A program made the position numbers and the translations under genes. A stretch of 64,000 nt of DNA from Pelomonas parva (GTDB lineage: Bacteria; Pseudomonadota; Gammaproteobacteria; Burkholderiales; Burkholderiaceae_C): the NCBI RefSeq assembly GCF_043555835.1, contig NZ_JBIGHV010000010.1:1-64000 (forward strand), written 5' to 3'. Shown piece after piece: positions 1 to 7,073 of the stretch (position 1 is its first letter; every line of letters starts with the position of its first letter). The notes under the pieces were generated by a model, which did no database searches, was not told where the DNA came from, and saw nothing but the letters and a program-made list of their open reading frames with translations.

Positions 1-10
1 GAAATCAAAC

Positions 11-100
11 GTTATGTGCAGCGCGTCATCGCCCTTGACGCCCGCAACGCCAGCATTCACGGGGCCTGCAGCCTATCGGTATCGGAGACCTGCACATAAC
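11..100. repeat. 11-bp perfect inverted repeat pair at the left edge
   Basis: GTTATGTGCAG at 11-21 is the exact reverse complement of CTGCACATAAC at 90-100, with 68 bases between. A related string, TGTGCATAAG, follows at 109-118. No gene is visible inside. Inverted repeats of this sort occur at ends of mobile elements and at recombinase sites; since a tyrosine-recombinase remnant lies at 16.3-16.7 kb, this could be an element end, but that is inference. Confidence 0.35.
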
Positions 101-334
101 TGAGCACTGTGCATAAGTGCCCAAAGCCGAAATTGACCGAGCTCCAGCAATCAGGCTGGCTGCTGTCACCCAGATTTCGCAACCCAATGGCCGCTTCCGG
201 CGGCAACGGTCATTCGGCGCCTCGCAGCCTGGGTGACCGCTACGCATCCGGGTCCTGACGCTCTGGGAACGTCGTCCCGCAACGCCCGAGGTCAAGGCAG
301 CAAACAGCCCAGCTGCAGTTCTGAAGAGCTTTGA

Positions 335-508
335 GTCGGCGCTATCTCCGCGGGCATCGCGCTGCACGGGGCGGGGGGCTTCGAGGCGCGGGTTGTGTAT
401 CGCAACGTCAGATTCAAGAACGGTGTCTGGCGCGACGTGGGCTGGTGGCAGAAGAGCCTTCGGTCGCTGGATGTGCCATCAGAGCCGGCGTCCTTCGCAA
501 GCGCTTAG
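335..508 (+). pseudogene. C-terminal remnant of a GNAT (ArsN/phosphinothricin type) N-acetyltransferase
   Basis: An open frame runs from just after a stop at 332-334 to a TAG at 506-508. It encodes about 57 residues including GVWRDVGWWQKSL, the signature C-terminal end of GNAT acetyltransferases of the arsinothricin/phosphinothricin (ArsN/Pat) type. The preceding IALHGAGGFEARVVYRN matches the usual helix and strand before it. The N-terminal two thirds, with the acetyl-CoA loop, is absent: the frame is closed upstream and I see no matching piece in 1-334. It is therefore a decayed fragment, not a functional gene. Its stop overlaps the stop of the convergent ynfA-like gene. Family assignment rests on motif recall. 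Confidence 0.6.
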
Positions 509-840
509 GCGCGGCCCTGCGGCCAGAACATGATGACGGCCATGCCGACGAGGCTGATGGCCGCGCCGACCCAGTCGCTCCTGGATGGTTCGATCTTGTC
601 CACCAGCCACAGCCACAGGATGGCAACGCCGATATAGACGCCGCCGTAGGCAGCGTACACACGTCCTGCGGCCGTGGGATGCTGGGCCAGCAGCCACGCA
701 AACAACGCCAAGCTGAGCGCTGCGGGCACCAGCAACCAGGGCGATTTGCCTTGCTTCAACCAAAGGTACGGCAGATAGCAACCGACGATCTCGGCCAGCG
801 CCGTCATCACGAACAAACCGAAGGTCTTGAGGATTTCCAT
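505..840 (-). CDS. YnfA/UPF0060 family small membrane protein
   Basis: This 111-residue protein is almost entirely hydrophobic, with four predicted membrane segments. It carries the family's typical opening (MEILKTFGLF, then ALAEIVGCYLPYLWL) and the AAYGGVYI and DWVGAAISL blocks. UPF0060/YnfA proteins resemble small multidrug-resistance (DMT superfamily) transporters of the inner membrane; the substrate is generally unknown. I chose the ATG at 840 over an in-frame start at 888 because family members begin with ME(I/L)LKT and the upstream stretch would run into a MerR-type promoter. It is divergent from the MerT-like gene, so both may be read from the 840-935 interval. Its placement suggests a supporting role in metal or metalloid resistance, which is inference. 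Confidence 0.85.
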   Translation of the reverse strand: MEILKTFGLFVMTALAEIVGCYLPYLWLKQGKSPWLLVPAALSLALFAWLLAQHPTAAGRVYAAYGGVYIGVAILWLWLVDKIEPSRSDWVGAAISLVGMAVIMFWPQGRA

Positions 841-877
841 CAGCTCATTGTCCTCAGCCAGCGTTGGCAAGAACTGC

Positions 878-908
878 TTGCTCCTCAAGTGGCTTGAGGT
901 TCTACCTT
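878..908 (+). promoter_or_regulatory. MerR-family operator-promoter with 19-bp spacer
   Basis: The -35 box TTGCTC (878-883) and a -10-like TACCTT (903-908) are separated by 19 bases. The spacer holds a perfect dyad, CCTCAAG-TGG-CTTGAGG (883-899). A dyad inside an over-long spacer is the hallmark of promoters activated by MerR-type regulators, which untwist the DNA. It faces the MerT-like gene at 935, and the MerR regulator at 1557 is the obvious partner. Confidence 0.7.
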
Positions 909-934
909 GTCGGCCGTGTCATCAAGGAGCCCTC

Positions 935-1204
935 ATGAAACCCTGGAAACTTGCTCTCGGCCTGGGCGCCGCCTGTGCCGCGTGCTGCGCGATCCCGCTG
1001 CTGGGCATAGCCGGCGGGCTCGCAGCGTTCGGAAGCGCGCTGTGGGCTTGTGCCGACGAATTCTTGCCCGCCGCCGCTGTCCTCGCCGTGATTGCGGTGG
1101 GTCTGCTTGGCGTTTGGTGGTGGCGTCGTCGTGAAGCCGCTCGCCGTGCCAAATGCGCGTGCGCCGAGGCTTGCTCGACAGAGGCCCAGCATGCTTGCGG
1201 CTGA
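935..1204 (+). CDS. MerT-like small Cys-rich membrane protein
   Basis: This 89-residue protein has two membrane segments (about residues 5-33 and 44-63). A CAACC motif (Cys14, Cys17, Cys18) lies in the first, the arrangement used by MerT/MerF mercury importers to pass Hg(II). The C-terminal tail adds CACAEAC and a final Cys (Cys74, 76, 80, 88). The ATG at 935 follows AAGGAG with good spacing; an in-frame start at 827 would place the operator inside the gene. It is read from the MerR-type promoter and overlaps the next gene by 14 bases. Likely role: transport or sensing of a thiophilic metal. No merP or merA is present, so the substrate may not be mercury. Confidence 0.7.
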   Translation: MKPWKLALGLGAACAACCAIPLLGIAGGLAAFGSALWACADEFLPAAAVLAVIAVGLLGVWWWRRREAARRAKCACAEACSTEAQHACG

Positions 1205-1547
1205 ACCAGCGCCCATCGCCTGCACGCTGGGCCCAACGGAGATGGGGCCCCGGCTGGCCAGGATTCGTCGACTCACGCAAGCTCATCTGCGGGGTCACAC
1301 GCTGACTGGCTCGACGCTGCACCTGGTTTACGACCCCGCTGCCGTCGACGAGGTGGAGCACATCGTGGAACTGGAAAGAAGCTGTTGCGCCTTCCTGGAG
1401 TTCCGATTGACGTCCGGCGCCGACGCCGTTCGCCTGGACATCACAGGCCCCGAGCACGCGGCCAGCGCGCGCTGGCTGTTCTCCCAGTTCCTGCCCGATG
1501 CGAAAGCTGAAGTCGCGCCAGCTTCGGGCTGCGGATGCAAACGCTAA
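1191..1547 (+). CDS. Conserved hypothetical protein of MerR-controlled metal units, Cys-containing
   Basis: A 118-residue soluble protein starts at ATG 1191, inside the end of the MerT-like gene, indicating translational coupling. Visible features are an ELERSCCAFLEF segment with a vicinal Cys pair in the middle and a C-terminal CGCKR. There is no signal peptide or membrane segment. Its position between a MerT-like transporter and a MerR regulator suggests a cytoplasmic role in handling a soft metal through the Cys pairs. I cannot name a family or reaction. A longer frame from 1092 was rejected because it would overlap the upstream gene extensively. Confidence 0.7.
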   Translation: MLAAEPAPIACTLGPTEMGPRLARIRRLTQAHLRGHTLTGSTLHLVYDPAAVDEVEHIVELERSCCAFLEFRLTSGADAVRLDITGPEHAASARWLFSQFLPDAKAEVAPASGCGCKR

Positions 1548-1556
1548 GCTGAGCGC

Positions 1557-2015
1557 ATGAACAAGTCGCCAAACCGCTCCATTGGCGTGGTCGCCCAGCA
1601 GACCGGCTGCTCGGTGCCGACGATCCGGTACTACGAGGAGATCGGGCTGCTGCCACCTGGGCCGCGCACGGACGCCGGTCGACGGGTCTACGGTGACGCC
1701 GCCGTAGGTCGGCTGACCTTCATTCGGCGCTGCCGAGATTTCGGGTTCTCCATCGAACAGGTGCGCGAGCTGGTGAGCTTGGTCGACCAACCTGATCGGC
1801 CTTGTTTGGAGGTGCGCGACATCGCGGCGCGGCACCTGGACCAGGTTCGGGAGAAGCTCGCTGAACTGCAGGCGCTCGAAGCCAGCATGACCCAGTTCGT
1901 CAACAGCTGCGACACCGCCTGCGCCGGTGGAACGGCAGTCGATTGCGCCATCCTGGAAGACCTCTCGCTGCCACTCGCAGCAACCCGTGCCGCTTGCTGC
2001 GCCGGGCAGACTTGA
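1557..2015 (+). CDS. MerR-family metal-responsive regulator
   Basis: The 152-residue protein has an N-terminal MerR winged helix (IGVVAQQTGCSVPTIRYYEEIGLLPP, given here as one block spanning about residues 9-34). A dimerisation coiled coil follows, then a Cys-rich effector end: a Cys near residue 82 (RPCLEVRDIAARHL), SCDTAC, DCAILEDL and a terminal CC. The Cys/coiled-coil/Cys layout resembles MerR and related soft-metal sensors. It starts 9 bases after the preceding stop, as last gene of the unit begun at 935. It probably controls that unit through the dyad at 883-899. The metal cannot be told from the sequence. Confidence 0.85.
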   Translation: MNKSPNRSIGVVAQQTGCSVPTIRYYEEIGLLPPGPRTDAGRRVYGDAAVGRLTFIRRCRDFGFSIEQVRELVSLVDQPDRPCLEVRDIAARHLDQVREKLAELQALEASMTQFVNSCDTACAGGTAVDCAILEDLSLPLAATRAACCAGQT

Positions 2016-2052
2016 AGCCGTTCAGAACCGCCGAGCGGCGAGGTCCGATATG

Positions 2053-2077
2053 AAAAAGGCCGGCGATGAAGCCGGCC
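2053..2077 (-). terminator. Rho-independent terminator of the cad operon
   Basis: Read on the minus strand, GGCCGGC (2071-2077), a six-base loop and GCCGGCC (2058-2064) form a perfect 7-bp GC stem. It is followed immediately by five T residues (2053-2057). It lies just downstream of the small Cys-rich gene ending at 2099 and would end the minus-strand cadA-DUF3703-cadR operon. Confidence 0.75.
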
Positions 2078-2098
2078 CGGACTCACGTCAATGAGACC

Positions 2099-2227
2099 TT
2101 ACAGGCAGCACAGCAACTGCTGGATGCAGCAGGCGATGTCGCCGCAGCACGCCTGTGCGGCGAAGGCTGCGGCAGAGCCGCCGAGCAGAGCGACCGCAGC
2201 GGCGATCTTGATGAACTTGGATTTCAT
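2099..2227 (-). CDS. 42-residue exported Cys-pair peptide
   Basis: A short gene reads MKSKFIKIAAAVALLGG, a clear signal peptide with a likely cut after AFA. The mature part of about 18 residues has three CC pairs (ACC-GDIACC-IQQLLCC-L). A good ribosome site (AAGGA) sits 6 bases before the ATG at 2227. It lies 45 bases after another Cys-rich exported protein and directly before a strong terminator, so it is the last gene of the Cd/Pb operon. The six Cys suggest a periplasmic metal-binding peptide; this is inference. It is too short for many gene finders. Confidence 0.6.
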   Translation of the reverse strand: MKSKFIKIAAAVALLGGSAAAFAAQACCGDIACCIQQLLCCL

Positions 2228-2272
2228 GGATGTCCTTTCGATGGTTGATGTACTTGCGAAGCAGGCATCAAC

Positions 2273-2554
2273 CTAATCGGGAGGGGTCCACGGTTCGCGA
2301 CGCGGGCCAGCGTCGAAGGACATGGTGGCCGACGGCCAATGGGGCTCGTCCGCCGGCAGCTCCACCTTGGCTTGCGGAACAGGTGCAGGCTGCGGCGCCG
2401 CGCACGCTTGGCAGGTGGCGCTTGCGCAATGCACCATGCCCTTGCAGCCCTGAAGGCAGCAATCGCTGTAGCCGGCCGACGCGCTCGCAACCGCTTGCCC
2501 GACGAAGGTCAGGCAACCGAAGAGCACCAGGAGGACGGCAAACAGCTTGCGCAT
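2273..2554 (-). CDS. Small exported Cys-rich protein of the cad operon
   Basis: This 93-residue protein has an N-terminal signal peptide (MRKLFAVLLVLFGCLTFVG, probable cleavage near AVASA). A Cys cluster DCCLQGCKGMVHCASATCQAC follows at about residues 31-51, with a Pro-rich tail. It starts 36 bases after the cadR stop, same strand, with no terminator between. Seven Cys and a His in a compact exported segment suggest periplasmic metal binding. I do not recognise a named family. The start at 2554 is supported by the signal peptide. Confidence 0.7.
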   Translation of the reverse strand: MRKLFAVLLVLFGCLTFVGQAVASASAGYSDCCLQGCKGMVHCASATCQACAAPQPAPVPQAKVELPADEPHWPSATMSFDAGPRREPWTPPD

Positions 2555-2590
2555 GCGTCGATGATATTCCCGGGGTGACTGCGCTGGGGA

Positions 2591-3043
2591 TCAGGGGCTA
2601 TGGACCGATTTGAGGTGCCCGCGTGCTCTCGGCATGGCCGCAGGTTCCTGCGCAGCCTCAGACAGGCCAGCAAGAATGCCGCACTGGTCAGCGGACCTGG
2701 CTGCGCCGCACCGCTGCCGCAGCTCTGTGAGTTCGCGCTGCAGCGAAGTCAGCTCCGCCATGCACCGGGAGACGTGGCCGATGTGCTCGTCAAGCAGCAC
2801 GTTGACGTCCCCGCAGTTGTCCGCTGGATGGTCCTTGAAGCGCAGCAGCACTCGCACCTCGTCGAGCGACATGTCGAGCCCACGGCAGTAGCGGATGAAC
2901 TGGAGCCGCTCCACATGTTTCGTCTCGTAGATCCGGAAGTTGCCTTCCGAGCGAGCTGGTGCCGGCAGCAGCCCTTCGCGCTCATAGAACCGGATCGTCT
3001 CGATGACGGTCTCCGTGGCGCGGGCAAGCTCACCGATTTTCAT
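2591..3043 (-). CDS. cadR: Cd(II)/Pb(II)-responsive MerR-family regulator CadR/PbrR
   Basis: The 150-residue protein begins MKIGELARATETVIETIRFY, the CadR/PbrR N-terminus, with the winged helix in residues 1-70. The metal-site cysteines of CadR/PbrR are all visible: one in DNCGDVN (about 77), one in RQRCGAA (about 112) and one in DQCGIL (about 119). I chose ATG 3043 over an upstream in-frame start at 3169 because the family begins exactly here. It overlaps the DUF3703 gene by 4 bases (ATGA). It should control the operon through the dyad promoter at 5684-5714. Confidence 0.9.
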   Translation of the reverse strand: MKIGELARATETVIETIRFYEREGLLPAPARSEGNFRIYETKHVERLQFIRYCRGLDMSLDEVRVLLRFKDHPADNCGDVNVLLDEHIGHVSRCMAELTSLQRELTELRQRCGAARSADQCGILAGLSEAAQEPAAMPRARGHLKSVHSP

Positions 3044-3447
3044 GAACCGTCCCTCGGCGTTCCATGTGGACACCGCGCCGACGCGATCACGCGGGCCAGG
3101 TCTGGCGGCACGGGCAGCGGCTGGAAAGGACTGATGTCGGCGCCGCCCGTGTTGCCAGTCGGCACCCAACCAAGCGCCGTCTTGGTCGCCGCTCCGATGA
3201 CGCGAAGCACTTGTCCTCGCAACTCCTTCCAGACGCGGTGCCTCAGCGACCAGGCAAGCATCTGAAGGTGCACGCGGACGTGCTGGACGGTTGATGCCTG
3301 GCCGAGCACATGCGCGCGCTCCAGGTGAGTGAAGCTGGCGGCCACGGCGCCCGACGCTTCAAGACGCCGCGATTCGGCGATTTCCGCGTCGACGTGCGGC
3401 GCGATATGTCGAGAGAAGTGAGTCACGGCAGGCCCTTCAATCAGCAT
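3040..3447 (-). CDS. DUF3703 family protein
   Basis: A 135-residue soluble protein with the DUF3703 block WKELRGQVLRVIGAATKTAL followed by GWVPTGNTGGA. The family is repeatedly found next to CadR/CadA-type genes; its biochemical role is unknown to me. The ATG at 3447 overlaps the end of cadA by 11 bases and its stop overlaps the cadR start by 4, so the three genes are tightly coupled. Alternative starts exist a few codons in (MLIEGPAVTHF is the first). Confidence 0.8.
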   Translation of the reverse strand: MLIEGPAVTHFSRHIAPHVDAEIAESRRLEASGAVAASFTHLERAHVLGQASTVQHVRVHLQMLAWSLRHRVWKELRGQVLRVIGAATKTALGWVPTGNTGGADISPFQPLPVPPDLARVIASARCPHGTPRDGS

Positions 3448-5677
3448 GGGGCGGCTCGACCTTCGCCTTCAGCAGGCGCAGACCGTTGGCCACAACGAGC
3501 AGGCTGGCTCCCATGTCAGCGAAGACAGCCATCCACATGGTTGCGGTGCCGAACACCGCCATCACGAAGAACACCGCCTTCACCCCCAGCGCGAACGAGA
3601 TGTTTTGCCAAAGCACGGCGTGGGTCTTGCGGGATAGCCGGATGACGGTCGGGATGCGCTGCAGGTCGTCGTTCATGATGACGATGTCGGCGGCTTCCAT
3701 GGCCGTGTCCGTGCCTGCGGCACCCATGGCGATGCCGATGTCTGCCTTGGCCAAGGCCGGCGCGTCGTTGATGCCGTCACCGGTCATGCCGGTGAGGCCG
3801 AAGCGCTTTTGCAATTCCTCGATGGCCTTGAGCTTGTCCTCCGGCAGCAGGTTCCCCCGCGCCTCCTTGATGCCAGCGTGGCTGGCGATGCTCTGCGCCG
3901 TGGCTTCGTTGTCGCCGGTCAGCATGATCGGCGTGACGCCCAGGGAGATGAGATCTGCGACGGCGGCTTTCGACGAGGGCTTGATGGTGTCCGCCACCGC
4001 AAACAGCGCGATGACGCCTTGCTCGTCCGCCATCAGCGTGACCGTGCGGCCCTGCTGCTCGTGGCGCTTCAGATCGGCTTCCAGCTCGGAGTTGCATTGC
4101 CCCCGCTCCTCGATGAGGCGATGGTTGCCGAGCACATAGGTCTTGCCGCCGATGCTGCCTTGCACGCCACGGCCAGCCAGCGCGGAGAACTGGTCGACCG
4201 CCTCGTGTTCGAGGTTCAAGCCCTCGGCGATGGCTTTGGACACCGGATGGTCAGATCGACCGGCCAGGCTTGCCGCCAACCGCAGGACTGCTGCGGCGTC
4301 GTCGCGCATGGTCTTCTGGTCGACGAGCTTGGGCTTGCCTTCGGTGATGGTGCCGGTCTTGTCCAGCGCCACCGCCTTCAGGTTTCGTGCGTCTTCCAGG
4401 TAGGTGCCGCCCTTGATGAGAATGCCGCGCCGGGCGGCCGCCGCCAGCGCGCTGACCACCGTGACGGGCGTGGAGATCACCAGCGCACAAGGGCAGGCGA
4501 TCACGAGCAGCACGAGTGCCTTGTAGATGCCCTGAAGCCAGGTGACATCCGTCAGCAACGGCAGCAGCACGGCCACGGCAACAGCCAGGGCAAAGACGGC
4601 CGGCGTGTAGACCGCCGCGAACCGGTCGACGAAGCGCTGTGTCGGAGCGCGCGATCCCTGCGCCTGCTCGACCGCATGGATGATGCGTGCCAGCGTGGAG
4701 TTGGAGGCCGCAGCCGTCACGCGGACCTCCAGCTCGCCGGTCTCGTTGATGGTGCCAGCGAAGACAGGATCGCCGACTGCCTTCTCGACTGGGATGCTCT
4801 CGCCGGTGACGGGCGCCTGGTTGATGGCGCTGTCGCCCCGCGTGACCGTGCCGTCCATCGGCACGCGCTCGCCAGGACGGATGCGAACGATGCTGTCGAT
4901 GGCAACCGACGCGACAGGCACCGTGGCCCAGGCGCCGCCCGGTTGCTGGACCGTTGCTTCTTCAGGCGCGAGGTCCATCAAGCCCTTGATGGCATTGCGC
5001 GCCCGGTCGACGGACCGCGCTTCGATCAGCTCGGCGATGGCGTAGAGAGCCATCACCATCGCGGCTTCCGGCCACTGCCCGATCAGGAATGCGCCGGTGA
5101 CCGCGACCGTCATCAGCGCGTTGATGTTGAGCTTGAGCCGGCGCAGTGCGGCGAAGCCCTTGGTGTAGGTCTCGACGCCCGCGAGCCAGATGGCAACCAC
5201 GGCCAGCACCATGCCAAGACCTTGGGTCGCCCGCGTGTCCGGGAGCACGATCTCGATGCCTTCGGCTGCGATGGCGACCAACAACGCCAATCCGAGCCGA
5301 GCCACGCCTGCGCCAATGCCATGCTCATGGCCGTCCGACGGCGAGGCCGTCGAAGTGGCCGCAGCGGCCTCAACCGGCTCAGGCTTGAAGCCGGCCCGAC
5401 GAATCGCTTCAAGCGCGGTGGGCAGCACGTCCGCTGGCGCGGAAATCGTCAGCCGTCGCGCACCGAGCTGGAAGCCGAGCGACGCAATGCCGCTGACAGG
5501 CTCCAGCGCGCGCCGGATCTCGGCCTCTTCGGCTGAACAGTCCATCGTGGGAATGCGATAGGTCTTGCCGCCGGCAATTGCGGGCGCATCGACGGGCTGG
5601 GAAGTGCTGGAGCAGCTTCCGCAGGCGCCGGACGAGCAGCTGGAAGCCGCGGATGAGGTGTCGTCTGTTTTGCTCAT
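3437..5677 (-). CDS. cadA: Cd/Zn/Pb-exporting P1B-type ATPase CadA
   Basis: This 746-residue heavy-metal ATPase pumps divalent soft metals out across the inner membrane. In order: a Ser/Cys-rich N-terminus (CSSGACGSC), a heavy-metal-associated domain with TMDCSAEE (Cys47), and the transmembrane CPC metal site (about residues 394-396). Then come the phosphorylation loop DKTGTIT (Asp near 439) and the hinge GDGINDAPALAKADIGIAMG. CPC plus the MDCxxEE form of the domain fits the Zn/Cd/Pb subclass rather than copper. It is first gene of the minus-strand operon and is preceded by a CadR-type promoter whose -10 box lies only about 6 bases before the ATG. Translation may therefore start on a leaderless or nearly leaderless mRNA. 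Confidence 0.93.
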   Translation of the reverse strand: MSKTDDTSSAASSCSSGACGSCSSTSQPVDAPAIAGGKTYRIPTMDCSAEEAEIRRALEPVSGIASLGFQLGARRLTISAPADVLPTALEAIRRAGFKPEPVEAAAATSTASPSDGHEHGIGAGVARLGLALLVAIAAEGIEIVLPDTRATQGLGMVLAVVAIWLAGVETYTKGFAALRRLKLNINALMTVAVTGAFLIGQWPEAAMVMALYAIAELIEARSVDRARNAIKGLMDLAPEEATVQQPGGAWATVPVASVAIDSIVRIRPGERVPMDGTVTRGDSAINQAPVTGESIPVEKAVGDPVFAGTINETGELEVRVTAAASNSTLARIIHAVEQAQGSRAPTQRFVDRFAAVYTPAVFALAVAVAVLLPLLTDVTWLQGIYKALVLLVIACPCALVISTPVTVVSALAAAARRGILIKGGTYLEDARNLKAVALDKTGTITEGKPKLVDQKTMRDDAAAVLRLAASLAGRSDHPVSKAIAEGLNLEHEAVDQFSALAGRGVQGSIGGKTYVLGNHRLIEERGQCNSELEADLKRHEQQGRTVTLMADEQGVIALFAVADTIKPSSKAAVADLISLGVTPIMLTGDNEATAQSIASHAGIKEARGNLLPEDKLKAIEELQKRFGLTGMTGDGINDAPALAKADIGIAMGAAGTDTAMEAADIVIMNDDLQRIPTVIRLSRKTHAVLWQNISFALGVKAVFFVMAVFGTATMWMAVFADMGASLLVVANGLRLLKAKVEPPHAD

Positions 5678-5683
5678 GAATGA

Positions 5684-5714
5684 ATTGAAAACCCTGTAGC
5701 GGCTCCAGAGTCAA
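5684..5714 (-). promoter_or_regulatory. CadR/PbrR-type operator-promoter of cadA
   Basis: On the minus strand, TTGACT (-35, 5709-5714) and TTCAAT (-10, 5684-5689) are 19 bases apart. The imperfect dyad ACTCTGGAGCCGCTACAGGGT lies between them (split: ACTCTGGAGC / CGCTACAGGGT). The long spacer and the CTACAGGGT half-site match known CadR/PbrR promoters. It directs transcription of cadA and the genes behind it. Confidence 0.8.
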
Positions 5715-5753
5715 GCAGTTTCTTGATCGGCTTCGGCTGTTGGCGATGCTCCA

Positions 5754-6401
5754 TCAGTCGCGGCCCGCCGCGGCGCCATCCTGGGCGACAGCTTCGGAGG
5801 CCTCGACAAGGATCTCCCGGCCACCGTTCGCAGCAATCGCCGCCACGATGAGGCCGAGGATCAGGTCTGGCAAATTCGACTCCCACCACATCACCAAGCC
5901 CCCGGACAAGACGATTGCGAGGTTCACGATGGAGTCGTTGCTCGTGAAGATGGCCGACGCCTTGAAGTTCACGTCATCGCCCTGGTGGCGCTTCAGCAGT
6001 TTCAGGCAGACCAGATTCAGCGCGGCATTCACGGCGGCCATGACCATCATCGCCGGCCCGAGCGGTGGCTCCCCGCCGAAGAAGCGGCGCAGCACTTCCA
6101 CGAGCAGCAGCGCCGCAAGGGCGATCAGCAGCCAACCGGACAGCCGGGCTGCCCGCACCTTGATCGCTGCGGCTCGGCCCACGGCGTACAGGCTGACGGC
6201 ATACACCGATGCGTCGGCCAGGTTGTCCAGCGCTGCGGCGATCAACGCGGTGGAGGACGCCCACACACCCACAGCGACGCCTCCGGCGCACTGGCCCAAG
6301 TTGATCAGCAGCACCGTCAGCAGAATGCGGCGGTCGTCGGCCTGATTGGCGTCCATCGTGGATGGGACGCTCTTCTTGCCGCTCTCCTTGCCGCCGTTCA
6401 T
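5754..6401 (-). CDS. Cation diffusion facilitator (CDF)-type transporter
   Basis: A 215-residue membrane protein with five to six membrane segments. It has the CDF-type acidic helix ALDNLADASVYAVSLYAVG and a second polar helix TSNDSIVNLAIVLSGG, which carry the metal-binding residues in this superfamily. It lacks the long cytoplasmic C-terminal domain of typical CDF proteins, so it is a short form. It would move divalent cations from cytoplasm to periplasm, feeding the Czc pump. It is the last gene of the minus-strand czc operon; its start overlaps the preceding small gene by 4 bases. Confidence 0.8.
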   Translation of the reverse strand: MNGGKESGKKSVPSTMDANQADDRRILLTVLLINLGQCAGGVAVGVWASSTALIAAALDNLADASVYAVSLYAVGRAAAIKVRAARLSGWLLIALAALLLVEVLRRFFGGEPPLGPAMMVMAAVNAALNLVCLKLLKRHQGDDVNFKASAIFTSNDSIVNLAIVLSGGLVMWWESNLPDLILGLIVAAIAANGGREILVEASEAVAQDGAAAGRD

Positions 6402-6628
6402 CGTGAGCTCGGTGCGGTTGGCTTCACGGGGTGCCGGCGCCCGCCTTTCCTGTGCGCGCGGCGCTGCTGACGGCGCTCCTCCTGGCGCAGTCGCTTGCGC
6501 CTGCGGTGGTGCAAGGTCGCATGGATGGTGAGTGCGATCAGCACGACGGCCAGGATGCCAGCGCCTATCGCCCAGACGGCCACGCCGGAGCCGACCGAGT
6601 CCAACATGCGTTCACCGCGGCCGTGCAT
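6398..6628 (-). CDS. Small single-span membrane protein in the czc operon
   Basis: A 76-residue protein with one membrane helix (VAVWAIGAGILAVVLIALTIHATL) cited here in part: VAVWAIGAGILAVVLIALTI, residues about 16-35. A strongly basic tail rich in Arg, His and Gln follows. An alternative start is MLDSVG at 6607. It overlaps the CDF gene by 4 bases and lies 32 bases after the His-rich periplasmic gene, so it is co-transcribed. I recognise no family. A positive-inside tail would put the C-terminus in the cytoplasm. Confidence 0.6.
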   Translation of the reverse strand: MHGRGERMLDSVGSGVAVWAIGAGILAVVLIALTIHATLHHRRRKRLRQEERRQQRRAHRKGGRRHPVKPTAPSSR

Positions 6629-6660
6629 GTTGGCTCAGCCGAGCAGCGCTGCGGGCAGCT

Positions 6661-7041
6661 TCACTTGATCGCGAATCGCAGGTTCGCCGGTTTGCGGCCT
6701 TGCAGTTCCACCGTGGCGACGATCTTCGTGCCGGGAACCACCTTGAAGCTGCCTGATGCCTGCAGGCGGTCGGCAGCGGGCTTGAGCTCGACGACCGATT
6801 GCTCAGTGCCGCTGAGGATCGTCAGCTTGGCGCGGGCGCCCTGCACGCTGACAGGCTTGCCCTTCTCACGGGCATGCAGGGTGATGGCGTCCGGCTTGGC
6901 GACGAGCTCGTACTCTGTCGGGCCCGACTCGGCCAGGATGCCGCCGTGCAAAGGCTTGTGGTCGTGACCATGCTCGTCGGCGGAGTAGGCGGGGCCGGCC
7001 AATGCGATGAGGACTGCGGCAAGGGGAGCGAAGAGTTTCAT
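6661..7041 (-). CDS. Periplasmic His-rich accessory protein of the czc operon
   Basis: A 126-residue exported protein: signal peptide MKLFAPLAAVLIALAGPAYS, then an HGHDHKPLHGG metal-binding-looking motif, then a beta-rich domain to the C-terminus. It follows the RND pump gene by 32 bases. Similar short His-motif proteins accompany CzcCBA-type operons. A role in periplasmic metal capture or delivery is likely but inferred. No named family is recognised. Confidence 0.7.
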   Translation of the reverse strand: MKLFAPLAAVLIALAGPAYSADEHGHDHKPLHGGILAESGPTEYELVAKPDAITLHAREKGKPVSVQGARAKLTILSGTEQSVVELKPAADRLQASGSFKVVPGTKIVATVELQGRKPANLRFAIK

Positions 7042-7073
7042 GAAGGACTCCTGTTGGGATGGGTAGTTCTGAC

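Noticed and set aside
3809..5536. 575-codon plus-strand frame opposite cadA
   Set aside because: Antisense shadow of the P1B ATPase; no domain or ribosome site.
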